Source: Helicobacter cetorum (lineage in GTDB: Bacteria > Campylobacterota > Campylobacteria > Campylobacterales > DZAY01). From it: DNA of 55,852 nucleotides. Of the stretch, positions 27,417 to 36,547 are shown piece by piece. The notes below the pieces were generated by a model, which saw only the letters and a list, made by a program, of their open reading frames with translations, was not told the DNA's origin and did no database searches. The translations under genes and the position numbers were made by a program. The stretch covers positions 135,949-191,800 of the forward strand of contig DZAY01000001.1 of assembly GCA_022729735.1 (NCBI GenBank), written 5' to 3'. How positions within the stretch are numbered: position 1 is the first letter of the stretch; the number at the start of each line of letters is the position of its first letter.

Positions 27417-28619
27417 ATGGATTTAAATTTACATATACCTTTTCCACTTCTATTTGGCTCTCTTGTTGCAATTTTGTTTATTGCAAGTTATGTTGGTAAA
27501 GCTTTCAAATTTCCATCAATCATATTTTATGTTTTGGCTGGACTTTTTCTTGGTTCTTTGGTAAATCATAATGAAACTGTTGAGCATTTTAGTGAAATTG
27601 GAATAATTTTACTCTTCTTTTATCTTGGTTTAGAGTTTAATATTAGCAGAGCCTTAAATATTGCTAAACGAATATGGTTAGTTGGTATGATGGATATATT
27701 TTTTGGATTTGTGCTGATATTTTTAGTTATGTTTTTTATATTTGGTTTTGATATTTTTACTTCGCTTCTGTTTGGTGGAGTGGCTTATGCTTCAAGTAGT
27801 GCTATCACATCAAAAACAATTATAGACTCTCAAAGAATAGCAAATCCCGAAACGGAGTTAATCTTTGGAATAATGGTATTTGAAGATTTAGTAGCTCCAA
27901 TAATTTTAGCAATTTTAGCTGGAATGGCAACTGGAGTAAAGCTTAGTGCTGGAATATTTCTAATCATTTTTGCAAAAATTTTACTTGTATTATCAATCGT
28001 ATATTTTGTTGTAGCTGTATTTAAAAATAGAATTACAAAATTTTTAGAAAGCTCTGTTGGTGAAGAAAGTTTTGTTCTATTTATTTTAGGTGGAGTTCTA
28101 TTATTAGCAGGATTTACCACATTTTTGGGTTTGTCAGAAGCTGTTGGAGCATTTTTTATGGGTGTAATAATCGCAGAAACAGGCAAATCTCACGATGCAG
28201 AAAAAGCTTTATACAGTCTTAGAGATGTAGCTGTTGCTATATTTTTCTTTCTATTTGGTGCATCTATTCAATTTAGTGGAGAGTTTAATTTTATTACAAT
28301 CGTTGCACTTATCACAGTTGTAATGCTATCAATTTTTGGCAAACTAATTACGGGATATATTGGTGGAGTTATGTATGGATTATCAAAAAGGGCTTCACTT
28401 ACTACAGGACTTAGTATCATAAATCGAGGCGAATTTTCAATCGTTATGTCAAGTTTCGCATCAGTCGCACTTCTCCCTTTTATTGGAATTTATGTGCTTA
28501 TTATGGCAATTATTGGAATTATTGCAATCCAATATGCACCAGAAATTAGCAAAAAAGTGTTTAAACTTCCACAACCTAAGAAGAAAACATTTGATAAATC
28601 AATTTTAGGTGATGATTGA
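27417..28619 (+). CDS. Kef-type monovalent cation:proton antiporter (CPA2)
   Basis: 400 residues with about 12 transmembrane helices. The CPA2 motifs LVNHNETVEHFSEIGIILLF, GVAYASSSAITSKTII and MVFEDLVAPIILAIL are present; the last carries the conserved Asp in the EDL motif. It lacks the cytosolic RCK domain of KefB/C, which appears to be supplied by the preceding gene. Confidence 0.92.
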   Translation: MDLNLHIPFPLLFGSLVAILFIASYVGKAFKFPSIIFYVLAGLFLGSLVNHNETVEHFSEIGIILLFFYLGLEFNISRALNIAKRIWLVGMMDIFFGFVLIFLVMFFIFGFDIFTSLLFGGVAYASSSAITSKTIIDSQRIANPETELIFGIMVFEDLVAPIILAILAGMATGVKLSAGIFLIIFAKILLVLSIVYFVVAVFKNRITKFLESSVGEESFVLFILGGVLLLAGFTTFLGLSEAVGAFFMGVIIAETGKSHDAEKALYSLRDVAVAIFFFLFGASIQFSGEFNFITIVALITVVMLSIFGKLITGYIGGVMYGLSKRASLTTGLSIINRGEFSIVMSSFASVALLPFIGIYVLIMAIIGIIAIQYAPEISKKVFKLPQPKKKTFDKSILGDD

Positions 28620-29425
28620 TGAAAATTCAAAATGGTATCAAATTTGCAAAAGAGAAATTAAATAAAATTAGCGATAATCCAAGCTTTGAAGCTAAAACTC
28701 TCCTCTCCTTTGCACTCAATGTCGATAAAATTTTTTTAATTACAAATGAAAATTTTGAGTTTGATGAGAGTTACTTTTTAGAACTTTTAAATAGGCGACT
28801 AAATTATGAACCAATCGAATATATCACAAATAGAGTTAGCTTTTATTCAGAAGAGTTTATAATCAAAAGTGGTGTTTTAATCCCTCGTCCAGAAACTGAA
28901 CTACTAATTGATGAGGTTTTGAAACTACAAAATATTAGCTTAATCGCTGAAATTGGTGTTGGAAGTGGTGTAATATCTACAATTTTAGCTAAAAAATTGA
29001 GTGCAAAAATTGTTGGAACAGATATAAATCCATTAGCAATTTCACTTACAAAAGAAAATTGTGAAAAGTTTGGAGTTAGCTCTAAAATTTCTCTATTTCA
29101 AACAAATTTATTAGATGGAGTAGATGGCGAATTTGATTTAATAGTTTCAAATCCACCATACATACAAAATTCATATAACATTCCAAATCCCCTAAAATAT
29201 GAACCAAAAGAAGCTCTTTTTGGAGGAGTTAATGGAAATGAGTTGATTTTACAAATTATAGATTTAGCATTTAAGAGAAATTCTAAATATCTGATTTGTG
29301 AAATTGGCTACGACCAACAAAGCTCAATTAGAGAATTTTTGAAAGACAAAGTTTATATTGATTTAAGATTTTACAAAGATTACTCAAACTTTGATAGAGG
29401 TTTTGTATTGCAAATCAGAGATTAA
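28619..29425 (+). CDS. prmC: Release factor glutamine methyltransferase PrmC
   Basis: Methylates the GGQ glutamine of release factors. Helical N-terminal domain, SAM motif AEIGVGSGVISTILAKK and catalytic NPPY in LIVSNPPYIQNS. ATG 28619 overlaps the antiporter stop; a TTG lies 3 bp upstream. It is the last ordinary gene before the CRISPR leader. Confidence 0.95.
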   Translation: MKIQNGIKFAKEKLNKISDNPSFEAKTLLSFALNVDKIFLITNENFEFDESYFLELLNRRLNYEPIEYITNRVSFYSEEFIIKSGVLIPRPETELLIDEVLKLQNISLIAEIGVGSGVISTILAKKLSAKIVGTDINPLAISLTKENCEKFGVSSKISLFQTNLLDGVDGEFDLIVSNPPYIQNSYNIPNPLKYEPKEALFGGVNGNELILQIIDLAFKRNSKYLICEIGYDQQSSIREFLKDKVYIDLRFYKDYSNFDRGFVLQIRD

Positions 29426-29599
29426 TTTTGTTAAATTTTCCAACCTCCTTTTATTTTTATTTATGCTTGAAGTGGCTAAAATACGAGACCAAACAGTTCT
29501 TTTAACAACTCATTGTCAAAACCAAAAAACGGTTGGAAAAACTCTTCCAAAATGCCTATTTTAGGAAAATCATTTTTTTTAAATTGGCTATTTTCCTTT
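29426..29599 (+). promoter_or_regulatory. Putative CRISPR leader
   Basis: 174-bp AT-rich non-coding stretch between prmC and the first repeat. It includes TTGGAAAAAC and several poly-T and poly-A runs. Its side is set by two facts: the degenerate repeat lies at the opposite end, and the repeat ends in ATTGAAAC (the usual 5' tag of mature crRNA), which makes + the transcribed strand. A possible -10 (GCTAAAAT) lies near 29473. Confidence 0.65.
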
Positions 29600-30258
29600 A
29601 TTTAACCTACACATGAGATGTATTGAAACGTTTCAATTTTTTAAAATTCGACCCCCTCTACCTCTATTTAACCTACACATGAGATGTATTGAAACAAATT
29701 TAGTTCGTTCGCCAAAAATGGAAAATCCACTATTTAACCTACACATGAGATGTATTGAAACTCAAGTTCTAATAGTGATTATAATTCTACTGGTTTTATT
29801 TAACCTACACATGAGATGTATTGAAACAGATATAATCTTTATTCAAAATGATATTGAGATAGATTTAACCTACACATGAGATGTATTGAAACTAATGGTT
29901 GGTATAATACATATAATTCTATGTATATAAATTTAACCTACACATGAGATGTATTGAAACAGCTTAATAAGCTTGAAGAGTCGGACTATGGAATAAATTT
30001 AACCTACACATGAGATGTATTGAAACGGTTAATGACATCTTAAAAAAAGGTGTTGGAAGATAATTTAACCTACACATGAGATGTATTGAAACAATGATGA
30101 AACTTTTAATAATTTTGTCAAAAGAAATTTAACCTACACATGAGATGTATTGAAACAGAGGTCAGGAGTGGCGATACCAAATGCTATAATTTATTTAACC
30201 TACACATGAGATGTATTGAAACAAGGTGGTGCAAGAACTATTTATCAAAAATTTTTGA

Positions 30259-30658
30259 ATTTAACCTACACATGAGATGTATTGAAACAGATTATAGAAA
30301 TATTAAAACTCTTGAAATTGATTTAATTTAACCTACACATGAGATGTATTGAAACTGTAAAAAAGAATTACAAGAGTTAGAGCCTTATTATGATTTAACC
30401 TACACATGAGATGTATTGAAACTTAAATGTTCGGAAATTCCTAACAAATTAGATTTAAATTTAACCTACACATGAGATGTATTGAAACAGATTATAGAAA
30501 TATTAAAACTCTTGAAATTGATTTAATTTAACCTACACATGAGATGTATTGAAACTGTAAAAAAGAATTACAAGAGTTAGAGCCTTATTATGATTTAACC
30601 TACACATGAGATGTATTGAAACTTAAATGTTCGGAAATTCCTAACAAATTAGATTTAA
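30259..30658 (+). repeat. Tandem duplication of three repeat-spacer units
   Basis: 30259-30458 and 30459-30658 are the same 200 bp, holding three repeats and three spacers (starting AGATTATAGAAATATT, TGTAAAAAAGAATTAC and TTAAATGTTCGGAAAT). This is a recombination duplication rather than new spacer capture. Confidence 0.95.
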
Positions 30659-33423
30659 ATTTAACCTACACATGAGATGTATTGAAACAACATTAGATTT
30701 ACCTACTGCAATATCTGCACTTGAATTTAACCTACACATGAGATGTATTGAAACAAAAAAACTTGAGCCGTCTTTTCAGTTTCTATTTTTTAATTTAACC
30801 TACACATGAGATGTATTGAAACATAGAAGAAAATTGACCATCATATGTATTGTGATATTTAACCTACACATGAGATGTATTGAAACTAGATAATTAATTT
30901 ATAATTAAATAATTGTAAAGTATTTAACCTACACATGAGATGTATTGAAACTGTGCAATTAAAGCAAGGCAAAAGGGTTATAGTTGAACATTTAACCTAC
31001 ACATGAGATGTATTGAAACTAAAAAATAAGACACATAGCAGAAGTTGTATTATAATTTAACCTACACATGAGATGTATTGAAACCAATTATTGTCGCAAA
31101 TCTAAAAAATAGAAAAGCAATTTAACCTACACATGAGATGTATTGAAACATTCAAGAGACTAAAAAAAATACAGAACTAACAATCAATTTAACCTACACA
31201 TGAGATGTATTGAAACGTGGGACACTAACACCTGAGCAAGGAAGAACTTTTAATTTAACCTACACATGAGATGTATTGAAACCACATTACTTAAAAAAGA
31301 GTGGATTATGAGAAGAGCATTTAACCTACACATGAGATGTATTGAAACCAGAGCTTTTTCAAACATCAATAATCGATGAAAATAATTTAACCTACACATG
31401 AGATGTATTGAAACAAACAACAACTTTTCTGAAGCAGAAAAAGCTCGAATATTTAACCTACACATGAGATGTATTGAAACCCACCTCAACATCCACATTT
31501 AGAAATTTTGCTATTATTTAACCTACACATGAGATGTATTGAAACTCTTTGATTGTTAATGGAAATAAAGTTTTTAAAGATTATTTAACCTACACATGAG
31601 ATGTATTGAAACCTACTCATAAACCCTGAAGTAGAAGTAGTAGCATATTTAACCTACACATGAGATGTATTGAAACATCTTAGTGGATATGACAAAATAA
31701 ATAAACAGGAGGAATTTAACCTACACATGAGATGTATTGAAACACTAAAAAAATTGATACTTGATTATCTTTTTTACTCATTTAACCTACACATGAGATG
31801 TATTGAAACTCAAAAGCTTTTCAAAAGCTCTCAAAAAGTTTTTGATTTAACCTACACATGAGATGTATTGAAACTCCTTAAAATTTGTAACATCTAAAAG
31901 TTTGACTTTAATTTAACCTACACATGAGATGTATTGAAACTCGTTATTGGTGGCATTTAATGCACTGTTTGCTCTATATTTAACCTACACATGAGATGTA
32001 TTGAAACTGATAATAAGCATCTGATGAACCAATATCTACAAGATTTAACCTACACATGAGATGTATTGAAACCTGCTTAGTTCTTGTTTATCTTTTAGCT
32101 TTACACCACATTTAACCTACACATGAGATGTATTGAAACTAAGTGTGATGAAGATGAACAGGTGCAAATGGCTAATTTAACCTACACATGAGATGTATTG
32201 AAACGATGGAACTATATTTGATGATTATTTTATTGTTGTTATTTAACCTACACATGAGATGTATTGAAACTAAATTGTATTAATCCAGATTGGACACTTT
32301 ACAATGATTTAACCTACACATGAGATGTATTGAAACCTTGATAATCGGTTTTTAATCGCTCAAATTCTTCTATTTAACCTACACATGAGATGTATTGAAA
32401 CCCACAAACCCTTACGAGCAACCTCTTGCTCACTTTCATTTAACCTACACATGAGATGTATTGAAACAGCTTTAGTTAGATATGAAAATTTTTTTGATAT
32501 TGTATTTAACCTACACATGAGATGTATTGAAACCTTGGAGTTTGGGAAGATATTGAAAGCACAGATTTAGATTTAACCTACACATGAGATGTATTGAAAC
32601 ACTTGCCTAACAGAGCCATCTAAAGGGCTATTTCTAATTTAACCTACACATGAGATGTATTGAAACAAGACAAAACTATTTGGATAGTAGAAGAGAATAG
32701 ATTTAACCTACACATGAGATGTATTGAAACAACTTTTAGTGAATGCAATAAAACCGATGGAGTAAATTTAACCTACACATGAGATGTATTGAAACTTTGC
32801 AAATAATCATATTGAGTATTCGGAAAAATACATTTAACCTACACATGAGATGTATTGAAACATTTTGCTATCTTTAGAATTTCTAATTCATTAGCTTATT
32901 TAACCTACACATGAGATGTATTGAAACTTACTTACAATATCAAAAAAATTTTCATATCTAACTATTTAACCTACACATGAGATGTATTGAAACATTTTTG
33001 TGATTTTTCAATTTTAGACTTATGCACATTATTTAACCTACACATGAGATGTATTGAAACTTTAAAGAACGAGTTATCATTTTAAAAAGCAAGGTAATTT
33101 AACCTACACATGAGATGTATTGAAACGAAAATATCTACATATAAAATATATAAATCTATTGAATTTAACCTACACATGAGATGTATTGAAACCAATTTAA
33201 CTGGGTTTTCTTTTGGAAAAGGTGCAAATTTAACCTACACATGAGATGTATTGAAACTCTTCAAGTTTTTAAAATTCGACCCCTCTACCTCTACATTTAA
33301 CCTACACATGAGATGTATTGAAACCAATAGTGCCGAATATTGGGCGAAAAAGTCGCTTTTATTTAACCTACACATGAGATGTATTGAAACGTTCTAAAGA
33401 TAGAGCAAAAGTGGTAAGAGAGT

Positions 33424-33633
33424 TTAATTTAACCTACACATGAGATGTATTGAAACATAGATATTCTCCCAGTGTTCAGGCTGTCCTCGCTCTTGCAATA
33501 TCTGTTTCACATCAAAAGGGAGTTGGTCGCCGTTGAAATACTGTTTATGTGTCTCAAACTCAGCAGTTTCACTTTTGTTTAGCTCCACTGCTTCAAAATA
33601 GCACTTTTTTAAAATTTCTAATTTATCATACAT
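33424..33633 (-). pseudogene. 5' fragment of an unknown gene, running into a CRISPR repeat
   Basis: Starts at ATG 33633 after an AGGA site and encodes about 59 foreign residues (YDKLEILKKCYFEAVELNKS to GQPEHWENIY) before entering the repeat. The repeat supplies the last ten residues and the stop. The true C-terminus is missing. Charged and helical; family unknown. Confidence 0.55.
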
Positions 33634-33856
33634 TTTTTATCCTATTTAAAATATTTTAAGGTTTTTGATGATAGAGTTTCATTAGAAGCAACACCTTCAT
33701 CCTTTTGGATAGAATAGTTCGTGACTTTTGTGTCATGGTTGCTTCTAACATAAACTAAATCACCTTCTGGAACTTCAATAAGCTTTTTTACATATTTTAA
33801 ATCTATTTTTCCTGTATCACCTCTAAGAATAGGTGTATAATTGCTTTTTAAAACAT
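33457..33856 (-). other. 400-bp non-spacer insert within the CRISPR array
   Basis: This segment lies exactly between two perfect repeats, where a 36-bp spacer is expected. On the - strand it carries the last 70 or so codons of one gene, a 9-bp gap and the beginning of a second gene with its own AGGA ribosome-binding site. It thus looks like a cut-out of a compact operon, as in phages. Neither piece was recognised. Confidence 0.85.
33642..33856 (-). pseudogene. 3' fragment of an unknown gene, truncated by a CRISPR repeat
   Basis: Reading frame of about 71 codons ending at TAG 33642, with residues such as YTPILRGDTGKIDLKYVKKL and GDLVYVRSNHDTKV. There is no start codon: upstream, the adjoining repeat introduces a stop. 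It is therefore the C-terminal part of a longer protein. No family recognised. Confidence 0.6.
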
Positions 33857-34142
33857 ATTTAACCTACACATGAGATGTATTGAAACCATTTAGAACCAAA
33901 GCTTTGTGATAATAGATAATATTTAACCTACACATGAGATGTATTGAAACTTGCATTTCTTGCAAAAACGGTGTGAGGAATTTCTAAATTTAACCTACAC
34001 ATGAGATGTATTGAAACTTGCCAATCTTCTAAAGGCTTAGTCTCATCTTTCTTATTTAACCTACACATGAGATGTATTGAAACGACATATTTTGCATTAC
34101 TTTTTTTAGAGTTTTTATTATTTAACCTACACATGAGATGTA

Positions 34143-36014
34143 TTGAAACGAAAAGAAATGATGAGCGATAAAAATGTTGTTGCTTATCTTTCAAATTTAA
34201 GTAAAAAACATCCTGAAATGTTTGAAAATGAAGCTGATGTTTTGAAATTGATAAATGAGGTTAAAAATAATCCTACACATTTCTTCACTGGTAGCAATTT
34301 AAACAATGCTTTTATGGTGAAAGAGTTACAAAATGGTAAATTTGGAAAGATAGCTATTCAAAAAGATGGAGAATTTGAAAATTTAATTACTCATGCTACA
34401 AAAAGTTCAAAAAAAAATACTATTCAAAAAGGAGTAGAAAAGCAACTGGAGGGGTCGCCGACTCCCTCACTCTCAAACAGTTTTAATACAGTTGAGACTA
34501 AGGCTGACACAAATGTGTATTCAGTTGCTACAAATGATATTATAAACAATCAAAACTTAAATAAACCAACTCTACAAGAACTACTAAATCATCCACGATT
34601 GGAAGAGCTTTTGAAAATGCGAGAAAATGTAAAAGCTCAAGATGTGCAATATAATCAAAAACTTGAAACTAAGCAAACTATAAATCACTTCAATAATGGT
34701 GCTGGATATGAGACAGAAGTATTTCCTGCTACATATTCTAAAAATTGGAATGCTGATTTTTTGCTAACTAAATCTGATGTTAAAAATATTAGAGATGGTA
34801 AATTAAATGATGAGATAATTAAAAAGCTTGAGCTTGATTTAGGACGGCTTGACAATGACCCAAATTGGACTAAAGTAGAAAATAGTATTAAACCAAATGG
34901 TTGGAGTGATGAGTATTTTAATGATGTTTTGAAAAATGTAGATATGAGTAAAAAGCCAAAAGATATGAGTGAAAAAGATTGGGTTGAAGCTCATAGTTTG
35001 TTTGCAAAAGGTGGTGATAATTTAGCTGTTGCTTTTGGTTCGTCTATTGAAGAAGATGAAAATGGTGGTTATAGTGTAAATCCTGAAAAATTTGTTTTGG
35101 CTCTTGGTGGTTATAGTGCTGTTAAGTCCATTGTTACAAATCCTAAAGTTCAAAATGGAGTCAAAGATTTATTAGAACATGGATTAAGAAAGATTGAGGA
35201 TAAGGCAGAAGCTGGTGATATGTTTGCTAAAAGTATTCTTGGTGTGCATTATATGGCACCAGGTAATCCGATTAATAAAACTCAAAAAAATATTGTTAAA
35301 GTTTTGCAAGGTGAAAAGCCTTCGACACAGATAGGCAAAGATGAAAAAACTCCTTTAATTCTTGAAAAAGGTGAAATGTGGGAATTTAATAACAATATAA
35401 AAGGATTTGGATTAGAAAAAATTATAGCAAAACATGTGCAAAAACAAGGCGATTTAAATTATCTTGAAATCATAAAATCTCCAGAGATTATGAAAAAATC
35501 TGAAAGCTATCAGAGTAAAGGGAATTTAGTTTTTGATTTTCCAAATAAAGAGCAACCTAAAATAAGGATTGTGTTTTCTGATGCAGTAGATGAAAATGGA
35601 AATTTAAGAACTTTACCAAATGGTCAGACATTTAAGACAGAAGTTTCTATGTTTAGAAGAAAGGACGGCCGCCGTGTCCCCGTCATACCCGATAATGGAT
35701 TTACTCCATTCGGTGTCAGCCCATCAGGCGTTTCTGATCTTCAATCTTCTAATATCAAAACTTTACTACCACAAAACTTAGAAGATAATAAACTCAATCC
35801 AAATATGCGAGGTGGTTTTGTGGATAGTTCTGCTTTGCTTGAGTCTCATAATAAATTTATTGATTTTGCAAATATGGTTTATGACAAGTCGGCTAATCTC
35901 CTTCGTGGTATTGATAAAGATGGGAATGTGAAAGATAACCAAAACAAGATACTTCAAACCATTAGAGATAAATTTAACCTACACCATATTTGGATTGAGT
36001 TTATTATCTTCTAA
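34143..36014 (+). CDS. Phage/polymorphic-toxin-like protein fragment fused to CRISPR repeats
   Basis: 623 codons. The first codon (TTG 34143) lies in the last perfect repeat; ATG 34158 or 34161 (MMSDKNVV) are better starts but lack a clear ribosome site. Residues about 20-90 (NNPTHFFTGSNLNNAFMVKE, GKFGKIAIQKDGE) resemble the small barnase/EndoU/RelE-like nuclease domains of large phage or conjugative proteins. A second similar stretch lies near IIAKHVQKQGDLNYLEIIK. A GC-rich patch occurs at 35665-35730. The 3' end runs into a partial CRISPR repeat at 35972. It is probably a fragment of a longer foreign gene; function is inference. Confidence 0.5.
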   Translation: MKRKEMMSDKNVVAYLSNLSKKHPEMFENEADVLKLINEVKNNPTHFFTGSNLNNAFMVKELQNGKFGKIAIQKDGEFENLITHATKSSKKNTIQKGVEKQLEGSPTPSLSNSFNTVETKADTNVYSVATNDIINNQNLNKPTLQELLNHPRLEELLKMRENVKAQDVQYNQKLETKQTINHFNNGAGYETEVFPATYSKNWNADFLLTKSDVKNIRDGKLNDEIIKKLELDLGRLDNDPNWTKVENSIKPNGWSDEYFNDVLKNVDMSKKPKDMSEKDWVEAHSLFAKGGDNLAVAFGSSIEEDENGGYSVNPEKFVLALGGYSAVKSIVTNPKVQNGVKDLLEHGLRKIEDKAEAGDMFAKSILGVHYMAPGNPINKTQKNIVKVLQGEKPSTQIGKDEKTPLILEKGEMWEFNNNIKGFGLEKIIAKHVQKQGDLNYLEIIKSPEIMKKSESYQSKGNLVFDFPNKEQPKIRIVFSDAVDENGNLRTLPNGQTFKTEVSMFRRKDGRRVPVIPDNGFTPFGVSPSGVSDLQSSNIKTLLPQNLEDNKLNPNMRGGFVDSSALLESHNKFIDFANMVYDKSANLLRGIDKDGNVKDNQNKILQTIRDKFNLHHIWIEFIIF

Positions 36015-36032
36015 GTTTTGTGGTGGTAAAGT
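35760..36032. repeat. 48-bp inverted repeat pair (35760-35807 and 35985-36032)
   Basis: The two arms are complementary at 47 of 48 positions and flank 177 bp. Both arms encode TL(L/P)PQNLEDNKLNPNM, one on each strand, so they are homologous coding segments in opposite orientation. Confidence 0.9.
35972..35984 (+). repeat. Partial CRISPR repeat (first 13 bases)
   Basis: ATTTAACCTACAC matches the first 13 bases of the array repeat exactly, then the sequence switches directly to the inverted arm. It marks a junction between two foreign pieces. Confidence 0.75.
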
Positions 36033-36225
36033 ATTTCTACCAGCGAAGTCGGAGGTAGAATGGGATACCGAAAGGGCTGACCCATTCGTTGTAACCTCTG
36101 ACGGCAAATAAAAAGTATCTCCTAATTTTACTTTCTTTAAAATTCTATTATAATCCATATCGTAATTAGAAATAACAATATCAATATCATCTTTAAATAC
36201 AGAAACAGAAGCATACTGCTTTAAT
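35979..36225 (-). pseudogene. Fragment homologous to the opposite-strand foreign gene
   Basis: Open frame on the - strand of about 80 codons with residues KQYASVSVFKDDIDIVISN, GDTFYLPSEVTTNGSALSV and TLPPQNLEDNKLNPNM. The second half aligns with VIPDNGFTPFGVSPSGVSDL to TLLPQNLEDNKLNPNM of the + strand gene at 35680-35807. Both ends are cut by repeat-derived sequence, so it is a fragment of a paralogue. Confidence 0.65.
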
Positions 36226-36255
36226 ATTTAACCTACACATAAGATGTGTAAGACA
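36226..36255 (+). repeat. Degenerate terminal CRISPR repeat
   Basis: Begins ATTTAACCTACACAT exactly as the array repeat, then diverges (AAGATGTGTAAGACA). Decay of the 3' half is typical of the leader-distal last repeat. This places the true end of the array here, 2.1 kb beyond the last perfect repeat. Confidence 0.8.
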
Positions 36256-36547
36256 TAGAAGTGTCAATAATTTTATTGCAAATATTATATCTGCATCAAC
36301 TGCTTACTCTTTTCAATAAAAAAAGCCATCTTTAAAATATTCTATTAATTTTGCTATTACTGAATTTTAATTATCTAACTTAGGTTTAAAGCCCTTTTTA
36401 TGGATAAATAAAGTGCTTTCACTATTATTTTTTTAATTAAAAGTCAATATGTTACAAACATCAATATTTTTATTAACTATATTATGATATAATTCCAAGA
36501 TAGCAGTTTATGAATAGATTGTTAAAATTTTATTTTAAAGTGAGAAT
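36256..36547. other. Intergenic region between CRISPR array and helicase gene
   Basis: 292 bp without a convincing gene. It holds a roughly 79-bp segment (36304-36382) that recurs in altered form at 53902-53979, and a TATAAT at 36488-36493 that probably drives the helicase gene. Confidence 0.6.
36304..36382. repeat. Dispersed imperfect repeat, copy A
   Basis: About 80 percent identical by eye to 53902-53979. Shared blocks include TTTTCAATAAAAAA, ATCTTTAAAA and GTTTTAATTAT/ATTTTAATTAT. Copy A borders the CRISPR locus; copy B borders the DUF262-HNH gene. Confidence 0.6.

Larger units (their letters stand above)
29600..34149 (+). CRISPR. Large CRISPR array, 64 identical 30-bp repeats
   Basis: The repeat begins ATTTAACCTACACATGAG and ends ATGTATTGAAAC. 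I located 59 perfect copies from 29600 to 33456 (58 spacers) and five more from 33857 to 34149 (4 spacers). Ordinary spacers are 34-38 bp, mostly 36. The two blocks are separated by a 400-bp insert (33457-33856). The 8-base end ATTGAAAC is the classic Cas6-generated crRNA tag of type I and III systems. No cas gene is in the window, so the array depends on cas genes elsewhere or is orphaned. Three spacers occur twice (tandem duplication), leaving 59 distinct spacers. A degenerate terminal repeat lies at 36226-36255. Confidence 0.98.

Noticed and set aside
29600-34149. Spacers matching other genes in this window (self-targeting)
   Set aside because: None seen by eye among the non-array genes; a full search would be needed to exclude weaker matches.
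29613-34194. Many short open frames on both strands inside the CRISPR array (with repeated MRCIET or HLMCRLN)
   Set aside because: They are translations of the repeat itself and change with every spacer; no ribosome sites or protein-like content.
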